In this document: piece by piece, positions 33,883-43,499 of the stretch
How positions within the stretch are numbered: the first letter of the stretch is position 1
Layout of the letters: each line of letters opens with the position of its first letter
Assembly: GCF_020921035.1 (NCBI RefSeq)
Contig: NC_063160.1
Coordinates: forward strand, 23,283,095-23,347,094
Length of the DNA: 64,000 bases
Reading direction: 5' to 3'
From: Rhodamnia argentea
Taxonomy: Eukaryota > Streptophyta > Magnoliopsida > Myrtales > Myrtaceae
Translations under genes and position numbers: made by a program
The notes under the pieces: model-generated
Told to the model about the DNA's origin: nothing
The model's input: the letters and a program-made list of their open reading frames with translations, nothing else
Databases searched by the model: none

Positions 33883-36800
33883 CTAAGAGTAGAATGAGTA
33901 GGTCTTAGCCTCGAGTATGATCGTCCTCAATGCTCCAATAGGCGCTAAGACCATCAAGAGAACTCCAATTACAATGCATATCTGACATGATAAACGAACC
34001 CAAGTTAGACCAGCTCACTTATATAAATCTTAAAGGAAGAACGATGAACAACAATCGGATAAAAGAAAGCATACCCAGTTTGTCCACCACGACAAGCTGT
34101 ACTTCCTCGGCTTGTAAATCGCCAGCCACATTATGCAGGGAAGCTAAGAGAGAAAACAGAAATAGAAGAAGCCAGAGGACTCAGTGGTTATGCACATTGG
34201 CAATTTGGGAAGAGATTCCAAATGCATATCTTGCTTATATGGATGCACTTACAAAGTATGTGGTAGGAGCAAAAGCGAATCCTCCGAAGAACGAAAGAAG
34301 ACCACTGAAGAAGGGGAAGGTAATGGCAAAGAACATCGTGAACGCTACAAACGTAAATCGATTTTCGAGATTCAGTTAGATCTCAACAAAAGCGATAAGC
34401 CCATCTAATTTGAAATAACGAGACATCGCATAGGATGGAGTCTGGATCCACTTACCAACATAGACATTGCGATAAACAAACCGAAGCGTTCTAGTGGGCT
34501 TGAAGTGCAATTTTTTCACAAGTGCAGTTTCTATCATGTCGAACACCGGCATTGCATAGACCTGCCAGGAGAAATGGTAAATGAGATCTGGTAAATATCT
34601 GGTTCAATTGGTCCAACCTCTCGCAAAATCGCAGGAGGATAAGGGAAAAAAAAATTGAGGAAGGCAGTAATCTTTACCTGATAGCTGCCAATCACATGGA
34701 CAACTACAAACATATTGGCCATAGCAATGAGCCAAGCGGGCTTTTGCAACGAGACGAGGATGTCGTCATCAATCGAGTTCCCGTACATCCAGTACCCGAT
34801 TAAGGCGACCGGGAAGTAGCAGAGAGCCACAATGATGTATGCGAAGATGACTCCTCTCCACATCGGGACCTTGGATGGCTTCCCTGGCGTGGACGGGATC
34901 GTGGCTTGGATCTCCAACACGACGTTGTGCCCAGCATAGGCGAAAGCAACACTGCCCAATGCACTGAAGAAGTCGAATACCGTTCCCGCCACCGACTTCG
35001 CTCGGTAACCATATTGTACGTCAGGCTGAACACCCTTGTGGAGCGCTGCTGTCCAAGCAATAGTGGAGTAGCTGTTCGGAAACATGAAGAACAAATGCTT
35101 TAGTCCGCAAGCAAACAATCCACTGCTTCAGTCTGTGTATGATTCAATAGCATAACACTTGTTTTCCTTTCGATCCGGATCGTTTCTTCATGTATATTAT
35201 CGAATAATGTTTCGCCTGCTAAGGCTTTTGCCCTCTGTTTGTCATGGGTTATGACAAGTAATCTGATTTAAACGTGGTTACTGATTCGACATGAATTGAT
35301 ATTGAAGTTGGATTTGAATACATACCTCAAAGACATGACGGCAGCAGCCAAGGAGACGCCGGCGATGGAGTTGAAGTTGGGGAGGTGGGAGAGAACAAAG
35401 TGAACGGAAGCGAATATCATGATGAAGTAAGTCGTCTTGATCTTCGCACAGCTCGTGCAAACCGTATCGTGGAACTTTTGCAGGGACTTGCCTCCGGTCA
35501 CCATGTAGAGAATGTTCACTCCAACCTCGACGATGAGTTGCTGAGGAACCACAACGTAGAGGCCGAGTTTTTCGCCGAATGCGTGTTGGCCCAGCTCGTG
35601 GTACCTATCAAACCGCTTTCCGGGAACCATCTCGTGCATCTCGACCATTTGCCACAATGTGTAGAGGGTGATAATCCAGGACAAGACCATCACCGCCACG
35701 CCAGGACCCCTGAAATTGAAATCGAGACACGATTGATCGGGAAAACATTATGGAGATAGAATTGGATGTAAGACTGCAGTTTAGTCAAGTGTTTGATAGA
35801 AAACAACTCACCACCCAAGCTCAGCCATGGCGTACGGGAGGCCAAGCACGCCAGCTCCAACCATGGCCGTGACATTGTGAAAAGTTGAGTACCACCATTT
35901 CGCGTTTCTTGAGGAAGTAATTGGTAGCCATTCGTCAATCGCCTTCTGATTCTCCGATTTTTCTTCGACCTATGGAAACCATAAACACATCCAACTCAGG
36001 CTACATGTTGCAGATTGACGTTCCATTAATCTTGGCTAGTAAGAGCATCAATCCTACTAGAACCAAAAAGGTGTGAACATGCCATGCTGCAAGTTTACGT
36101 CCCCGGCGACGCGAGCATAGACAGAGCAAATCCTATGCTTTCATGACGCCGACACACACGAAGAACGCGCGCGCACGCGTGCACTCAACAAGCTCTGCAT
36201 CAGAAGCAAACTAATGCTGGAAAAATTCAAGTGATGTTCATATTTCGTGCTGCATTGTCTCTTTCATGTCTTAATCATATTGACGAGCCATGGTTGGGTT
36301 ACATTTACATACAGTCGAAACTAGATGGTCCAGGAAGACGACAAGAAGAAGGGGTAAAAAGATGATGGGTGAATGAGATCGATCTGACTCAAAAGTCAAA
36401 CACAAGAACAAATGCAGAGAGAAGCCGACGAAGAAGAATCAAGATGGCCACACAGGCCCCGGGTCCTTCTGCGAGCTCCTTGGTCAACGAAAGCAAATTA
36501 AATTTTTTGACCTTTGAACACCTAATGACGCGACACGTGCGTTGCCGCCGTAGGGATTGCCGGATTGTTGCCTAATTCTCTGCCACGTGGGGCGCACCGT
36601 TCCCACGTCCGACCGAGCATCCATTTCATGGGATGTTCTGTACATTATTATTATTCACTTTCGTAGGTTCAAGTTCGGGTTTTCAAAGAAGACTAGATAA
36701 GTATTTTTCCCTACCTAACTTAACCCAACAAAATTCCTAATTCCGAATCACGAACCGTCCTAACTCTGTCCCGGTAGCTGCAGTTGCAAAGCTCGGGCGA

Positions 36801-37250
36801 CGCCGCCAGATGATGGAGCACGATCTTGTCCCCATCAGGAGCCAAGTGCTTGTGGATAGAGAAAGAGCTACCGAACGATGCCGGAACACGAGATCCGCCG
36901 AATGGCTGCATCATCTTCGCGAATCAATTTGTATAAGATAATCTCTTTTTCCATCATCCGGGCCGGAGTTACTTGAGAAGAACAAGAGAGCTACCTACCA
37001 ATCTATCTACGTTCGTTTATAACAAGAATCTTCAGTTACGTCTTCGGCCAGCTCATAGTAAATTGCACGTGCTAACTGAGACAGTAATGAATACTAAACA
37101 CTAAACGAATGGGATAGTAATGGTTCTGTTGCAGCTAATTTATCAAACAAAACATTTTTCCATGCGCACGTACGTTTGAGAGAGAGAGGGAGAGAGACTA
37201 ACGCTGTGCTGGCGATCGTAGGTATGATCGGCCGGAGCTTGAGTCCCCAT
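33883..37250 (-). CDS. LHT1: Lysine/histidine transporter, LHT1 type
   Basis: Eight exons: 37203..37250, 35812..35969, 35326..35709, 34678..35071, 34456..34561, 34253..34344, 34075..34143 and 33883..33981. All are GT/AG and in frame, giving 449 residues against about 446 in Arabidopsis LHT1. The tiny first exon encodes [16 protein letters not shown]. Then come [40 protein letters not shown], the block from [20 protein letters not shown] to [68 protein letters not shown] and a C-terminal YSFYS. This is a multi-span amino acid/auxin permease family member, known in Arabidopsis as a plasma-membrane proton-coupled importer of broad amino acids in roots and leaves. Several LHT paralogues exist in plants, so strict orthology is inferred. 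Confidence 0.94.
35970..37202 (-). other. LHT1 intron 1
   Basis: This 1,233-nt intron follows the first 16 codons. The donor is GTTAGT and the acceptor ends 'ccatag'. An open frame at 36720..36914 on the same strand has no similarity to the family and is treated as chance. Confidence 0.85.
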
Positions 37251-37381
37251 AACTGCGTCCTCTCCTTGGTTCTGCACACCAACCGGACGCCACGGAGAGA
37301 GAGAGAGATGATGAAGAAGAAGAAGAAGGAGAAGAGTTTTTGCAAAGTGCGTGGGACGAGGAAAATGGCCGAAAATCCTCG

Positions 37382-37410
37382 TATTTAAAGAGAGAGAGAG
37401 AGAGAGAGAG
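37382..37410 (-). promoter_or_regulatory. LHT1 candidate TATA box and adjoining CT patch
   Basis: On the minus strand CTTTAAATAC (37381..37390) lies about 132 bp before the ATG at 37250 and is preceded by a (CT)10 run (37391..37410). This would give a leader of about 100 nt. A TATA function is inferred from position and sequence. Confidence 0.45.
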
Positions 37411-39931
37411 TTCCGACCGGGAAGTTGCAGTTGCAGGTTCCCACTTCACACGAACTGTGCGTTAGAGAGCGAGAGACGACGAAGGCGAGTCGGTGACGTA
37501 ACTTGGTTTGACCGCGAAAAGTCTTCTAATCAGACGATTGAAAAATCATTTAAAAAAACCAAAATGGGGTAGGGTGGGGCCAAGCTGCGCGATAATGAAG
37601 AAATTTCGATCCAAGTTGCGCACGACAAGATACCAGAATCTCTCTTTCTTTGTTATTTTCAGCGACATTACTCCAAACCATCATATACGTGTAAAAAAAT
37701 AAACAGGATCTCATGCATTTATAAAATCACAGCCATTATCTTGTCTTCAATAATCTAATCCTTACACTTTGAAATTAGAATCTTCTTTGTCTATAAACAA
37801 TCTTACATGAAAAAAAAAAAATTAAGTGACGACGACATTTTTCACTTTCCACACGTACATGTACAATTCAACGATCGCGTAAACAATTTCCTTCATTTGA
37901 TTATTGATTTGAACGTTTCCTAATTAGATAATTTTGGTAAATGCATTCGCGCTACATTGCCGCTCCCACCATCATTCGAAGGAAACACCTTCGCCCGAAC
38001 TTCTAATTCTGAAGGAACACCTTCTCCCCGGACTTTCAATTTTCTTGGCAATTTGAAGGAATGCCTTACTCACCTCTCCATCCCTATGCACTGAATGGGA
38101 CAAATTGTTGTTGTATCGACTCGGGTGTGAAAGCAGCGGGTTACATTTGGATCCATGCGGATCTCGCCCGATCCGACGGGTCCAAATCTAGTCGAGCACA
38201 CAGCGTCGGATTCATGCGATACTTATTCGGTACAAAGTACAAAAACCGCTTAGCTGCGCAAATCGCGCATCTTCACTTTCCTCGCACATTAGGCGAACTC
38301 CAAACCGATCTTTGGAATGGGTAGATTGCCCATCCTCTCCCTCATAAAAAGGTAATAGAGCAAGAGAATGTGCACAGGGGAAAAGCCTCAACGACTCGGC
38401 TAGCGTACGAAATTGGTACAGTAGGTGATGTGGCATTATTACAAATGGGCCCTTAAGCGAGTTGGTCATGGATTCAACAACCGATCCCAGTCTCTTCTAG
38501 TATACCAACATTATCGACCAATCTTTCCGACAGTTGTTTTGCCGAGATTGGGTCGTCAACGAAATATTTTTCATCGAAATTAGTTTTTTCGAATTTTATT
38601 AAGGGGGGGAAATGGCTTCCGTAACGATTTCGGACAAGAGTCCGAATGAACCCCGAAGAACAGGTATACTTTGTCGGAATTTACTCGATAACAAAGTACA
38701 AAGCACTTTACTTTGCCGGAACTCAATCGACGACAAAGTGAGACGATAGAGAGATACAACGCCGAAATTTAATCGGCTACGAAAATCTGAAAACTATCGA
38801 CTAAGATACGCACCGGAATGTAATGGACGATGAAGTGCCTATGCTATAACTAAAGTACGAGAGATGAAAGATAAAAGATAAATTGTTGGAAGAGTGAGTT
38901 CTTTGATGGATTCGAGAGAGTCTATAAATAGAATGATGTGGCCATTTAAAGCCTTCAGTGGACGGGTACACAATTCAAATAAATAAACAACTTTCCAATC
39001 TCTTATTATCTAGCAACACTCGAGTCCGAAAATATCTCTACTCATCAATTACTCAAGGATGTTGATGTCGATAACATCATCCCTAAATAACTTATATTTG
39101 CTCTCATTAAGCGTTGATATCGATGACTTTATCCCAAATAACTTATATCTAGCAACACTTAGCCCGAAAAATATTGCTATTTATCGGTTACACATAGATA
39201 TTGATGTCCACGACTTCTGCTATTCACCAAACTCTACTTCTATTGACTAAGTCTATCACTTGTCGACTAGAATAAAAAAAAGTTGATCATTTGTGGGTGT
39301 GACATTGCTCTTCATCTTTCTTTGTCGGAATTGGCTTTGAAAGAAAGGCAAGAGGGACACCAAATCAAGGAACTGGGCTGGGTGGGTCGAGATTCCCACA
39401 AATCATATACTCGAAGGACTGGTCCGAAAAGGATAAGGAGCTCTCCGCTTTCAAATTGCACGTGCTAGTTAGAAAAGCAAAGTCCGCACATCACGATTAG
39501 GGAGTTATGTGAACCACTATTAAAATAGCCCAGAACGAGTTCATTTAAGGAAGGATCCCGGAATGGATGAGAGACCCTGCTCGACAATATGGCGTGGGAC
39601 GATTACACTTCATATAGCCTTCGAGAGTTGGAAGGTGCTTGTTTGAAGGCACTGAATGGACTTAAACACTTAACTAAGGCACGAGTGACTACAATGCAAA
39701 TAACAAATAACTTCCCAATGACAGTTGTAAGAAGTTACGCTATTCACTGGCTCCTATTATCCATAACAATTATCCACAAGTAGTTAAAAATCCGCAAATC
39801 AGAGGCAACAAAACATACTCGACAAATGCTAATTACATCTTCGTGTTGATTGCACGATGTTGATGACTTTGTCGATAATAACTCGAAAAGCCAAACGTTA
39901 CTAAGAAAAGAAAAGGCCTTAAATCCCATGG
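37411..39931. other. Intergenic region upstream of LHT1
   Basis: No gene was recognised. From 38640 to 39240 the sequence holds diverged short repeats, first around 'tttgtcggaa...cgacaaagt' and then two near-copies of 'ttgatgtcgataacatcatc' with 'aaataacttatat' about 50 bp apart. A good TATA-like CTATAAATAG occurs at 38920..38929 without a gene after it. Confidence 0.5.
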
Positions 39932-39940
39932 ATTCTGTAG

Positions 39941-40521
39941 GAAGAAGTGTCAAAAAGGTTCTAAATCTATTGCATTAGAATCAATTCATCCATAAACCTT
40001 TTTTTGATGCTAATTCAGTCTTAAACCTTTTGCATTTGTACTAATTTAGTCCTAAATCTTCTGTATTATTGCCGATTAGGTCCTAAATCTTTTATATTTA
40101 TACCAATTGAGTTAATCCGGTCAATTTTGATCGAAAATCGCTAATGTGGGCATCAATTGTCCTACATGGCATGGCTAGCGCTAACTTAGACTTTTTTAAT
40201 ATTATTTTAATATTTTAAATAATTTTTTAAGCACTTTTTTGGTTTTTTTCAAAATTATTTTTAAAAAAATATCCATGTTAGCGCCAATTGTGTCATGTAG
40301 GATAATTGACGTCCATGCTAGTGATTTCCAATGAAAATTGGCCAAATTGACTCAATTGGTATAAATACAAAATTTTTAGAACTAAATTGACACTATTGTA
40401 AAAGGTTTAGGATTGAATTGACACTAATAAAAGGTTTAGGACTAAATGACACTAATACAAAAGGTTTAGGACTGAATTGGCACTAATACAATAGGTTTAG
40501 GACTTTTTGGACACTTTTCTC
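39941..40521. mobile_element. Non-autonomous Mutator-like element, family A, copy 4
   Basis: The 581-bp element is flanked by GATTCTGTA (39932..39940) and GATTCCGTA (40522..40530), a 9-bp target duplication with one mismatch. The left end is GGAAGAAGTGTCAAAAAGGT and the right end read inward is GAGAAAAGTGTCCAAAAAGT. Arms have tandem subrepeats of the type 'aaaccttttgcatttgtact'. Inner arms pair around 'catcaattgtcctacatggc' and 'catgtaggataattgacgtc'. The centre is AT-rich and lacks a GC-rich core. No coding frame is present. Confidence 0.85.
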
Positions 40522-40530
40522 GATTCCGTA

Positions 40531-41388
40531 CAATGAATCGGGGAATTATTTCTCCTTTTAATTAAGACGCGTCATGTATTCTGTTGTCTTCACTTGAAAG
40601 AATAAGAAATACATAGCTTACACGTAATTAAATGCGTGCTAGAGCCATCCCCGTCAACGGTCGAAACGAGTGCGTGTGCTCTTCGTTTTACGAACTCGAG
40701 GACAACTTCGAAACGCATAGTTCTCCGAGTGGACACTCCAGACGCGTCGTCATATGTAACGAGCATCTTTTAAAGCTAAGATACGAAGAAGAAAAGAAAT
40801 CAACCTAGTCCCAAATTCGATAGCGATAAGTGCACTTTCTTATTTTTGGACCGACTCAAAGGGCATGAACCTTAGCCTTTCGATCCGATTCGGCCTCCTC
40901 ATCTTCTCGTGGTTTCGGCTGTCCGAATTTGATTCCACGTCCGACTTCCCGTCCTCGGCCTTTTACGAAAAAACACGTGTGGTTTTTTGGAATTTGACTT
41001 CCTCGCGAATGGTCTTCGCACGTGCGATTTATTTGGGAAAATGTGATGAGATGGAACTCTTTGTGTGGGCGGTCAAGCGGCGGCGTTTTGTCCCGAAAGC
41101 ACCGTCCCGTTTACACTTGGGGGGATTTGAATGTTCCTCGCTATTGTTTCGTGGGCCCCACTCCATTTCCCCTAGCGCTGAGCTTCTTCCACGAGTGGGG
41201 GTGGGTTGGCAAGATATTTACAGTGCCAATCTTTGTTAACTGTGCTCAACTTTGTGGAAAAAAGATATGAAAAAAAAAAAAAGAAGATAAGAAAGCGAAG
41301 TGTGGGTGCTATTCTTTTGTAATTATGCTCAATCGACTCTACTTCCACCACTCGAGGAAATTAAGGAGCACTTAAACCTACCTTGGGC
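40531..41388. other. Intergenic, nothing recognised
   Basis: Frames of up to 124 codons (40865..41239) overlap one another in two phases without family features. An A13-type run lies at about 41270. I see no delimited element. Confidence 0.45.
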
Positions 41389-41877
41389 AGGGCCGGTTTC
41401 CTAATTTTGGAACCTTGTTGATCCCATAATCCGACTTATAACTGGATTGACAGATTCCGGTGTTAATTCAGAAACCCAAGAACCGGCTGGGTTGTTTTTT
41501 TTTTCCCCCTTTAGTTTCTAATTTCACCTTATTACAATTTGTATACGTCATATATAAAGTCAATTTTTCTGCTTGAAGATACTTAATATATTCAATTTCA
41601 ATAAAATATTTTCTGTTTAAAAAGAGAGAGTAAAATATAACTTACTTTGAGTTAGGGTGAACCGATTCAAAAACTGATTAGGACCCATGTAAGCTGGAAC
41701 TGGCCTTGTGGGTTTAAGGTTGCAAGGTGGAACTTGCCGGTTCAGGGAATGAAGCTGGAAACCGAACTGGTCGAGGCTAATTCCTAAATCGGTTCCCTTG
41801 TGAACCAGCCTTGAACCAATTGGGTAAGGCTGCAAAGGGATTGAACCGCTTGAACCAACCCGTTTGCTCACTCCTAA
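41389..41877. mobile_element. hAT-like element related to the copy at 42215, degraded
   Basis: The body is full of 'ggttcc' and 'gaaccg' words (ccggtttcctaattttggaa, ggttcccttgtgaaccagcc, gattgaaccgcttgaaccaa), and the right end reads TGCTCACTCCTAA, the inverse of TTAGGAGTGAGCA. The left end was not located firmly and no duplication was seen. The family assignment rests on these words and the right end. Confidence 0.45.
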
Positions 41878-42214
41878 GGTTTATACGGTGAGTCGAGCAG
41901 GGCAAACAGAGCACGAGGGCGTGTTTGGTACTATCACTGTGCTGTAGCTCACGTGTGTTGGCAACCCATGTTACAGAATTTATAGAAGAGGTTTATCTTT
42001 TTCAAAACATTTCCTTTTTTGTGGTCGGGCACTTTTTTCAAAATTTTTGTGCGGCCACAGAATTGTTTGTATACAAATCATAAGAGTTTGATTTAGTTTT
42101 TTGCTCCATAGCCCATGAGTCTTGTGCAATCTTAACTAGTGTCCGATTGGGTACTGTGGTAGCACTATGCAGCTAATGTCTGCGGTGCTAATATAACCTA
42201 ACTGCATCATGTAG

Positions 42215-42772
42215 TAAGGGTGAGCATGGGCCGGGTCCAGATCTAGACTCTGAAACCAACCATGTTATAATCGGTTTCCAGTTTTTAGAACCGAAAACCG
42301 ACATTGTTTGTCTTGGAACCTGTTTTGGAACCTACCCTGTGTTTCAATCCAATTCCAGGGTTTACCTCGAAAACCTGTTTTTCTTTTTCTTTTTATCAAA
42401 ATAATATGAGTATCGATGAAATAAACAATAAAAATTACAATCCACCAAAAATAATAGTCCAAAATGTAATAGATAATACGACAAGATGGGAAGAAATAGA
42501 GGATCGAGAGGAGCCGAGGGACGTGAGGCAACTAAAGGGCAAGCGATAATGGATTATACACTAGGGTTTCTTTTTAAAAAAAATTAAAAATCGGTTCTAA
42601 AATTGGTCTAGGTGGGTCTTCACCTAGAACCGGAAACCGGATCGATTTCAACCGGTTCCCAAAAATTGGAACCGATTCTCGGACTCGTTTAAGCAGGAAC
42701 CGATTCCCAACCTTGTTTTTCGAGTAGGCCGATCCGGGTTCCGGATAAACCCGGTCTGGTTGCACACCCCTA
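42215..42772. mobile_element. Non-autonomous hAT-like element with 8-bp target duplication
   Basis: The 558-bp element begins TAAGGGTGAGCATGGGCCGG and ends TTGCACACCCCTA, an imperfect inverted pair. It is flanked by TCATGTAG (42207..42214) and TCACGTAG (42773..42780), an 8-bp duplication with one mismatch, as expected for hAT. Subterminal regions are inverted too, with 'ggtttccagtttttagaacc' facing 'ggttcccaaaaattggaacc'. There is no transposase frame. The insertion target 'catgtaggat' matches an inner-arm sequence of family A elements (compare 40309), so it may have inserted into one. Confidence 0.8.
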
Positions 42773-42890
42773 TCACGTAGGATAACATACGTTCATATCC
42801 GCGATTGTCGGTGAAAATTGATCGAATTGATCGAATTGACATAAATATAAAAGATTTAGATTCAATTACTAAAAAAAAACAATCATGACT
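42773..42890. mobile_element. Fragment of a family A element
   Basis: After the hAT-like element the sequence 'ataacatacgttcatatccgc', 'ggtgaaaattgatcgaattg' and 'ataaatataaaagatttaga' follows the right inner arm of the family A copy at 40305..40400. The outer part is lost or replaced. Confidence 0.55.
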
Positions 42891-42904
42891 ACAATGGCAC
42901 GATT

Positions 42905-43490
42905 GGGAAAATTTTCAAATAAGGGCCAAAAGTCCTATCATTTTCTCAAATACGGGGCCGAAGTGAATCTTGTCTCAAATAAGGGCCTGAAGTACCCTTA
43001 TTTTCTCAAACAAGGGTCCGAAGTGAATGTTATTTTAAATAAAGACCTGAAGTGGCCATGAAGGCAAAAAAAAAAAAAAAGACTTGTTTTCAAGGGCATT
43101 TTCATTTTTTTTTCTTATTTAATATTTTTTTTTTTTTATTACCGTCATCGGAGGCCCTCATCGAGGCTCTGGTGACCCTATCGGCCTTCACCAACCTTGT
43201 CGATCCCGCACCAAGCAGGTCGACCGCAACACAAGCGGGAGGGGTAGTCCTCTTGCTCGCGTGGTTGTTTTTTTTTTTAAATTAAAAATATATAAAAGAT
43301 AATCAAAAAATAAAAATAGAAAATGACGAAAATACCCTTTAGGCAATACCTTTTTTTAAAACTTTATAGTCACTTCATGCCATTATTTGAAACATATTAT
43401 GACACTTCGGACCTTTATTTAAAGCAATGTTCACTGGAGACCCTTATTTGAGAAAATAAGAGAACTTCGGGCCCTTATTTGAATTTTTTG
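42905..43490. mobile_element. Non-autonomous Mutator-like element, family B, copy 2
   Basis: The 586-bp element has a left end GGGAAAATTTTCAAATAAGG and a right end, read inward, CAAAAAATTCAAATAAGGGC. Subrepeats of about 38 bp such as 'gaagtgaatcttgtctcaaa' and 'taagggcctgaagtaccctt' fill both arms. A GC-rich core (about 43140..43262) lies between T- and A-rich stretches. The possible duplication is GGCACGATT (42896..42904) versus TGCACAATT (43491..43499), 7 of 9. Confidence 0.75.
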
Positions 43491-43499
43491 TGCACAATT

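Noticed and set aside
36720-36914. Open frame in LHT1 intron 1
   Set aside because: Direct splicing from 37203 to 35969 keeps frame and matches the family; this frame matches nothing.
38880-39260. A retroelement LTR, suggested by the TATA box and nearby AATAAA words
   Set aside because: No paired repeat, primer-binding site or terminal TG...CA pair could be recognised, so no such element is claimed.
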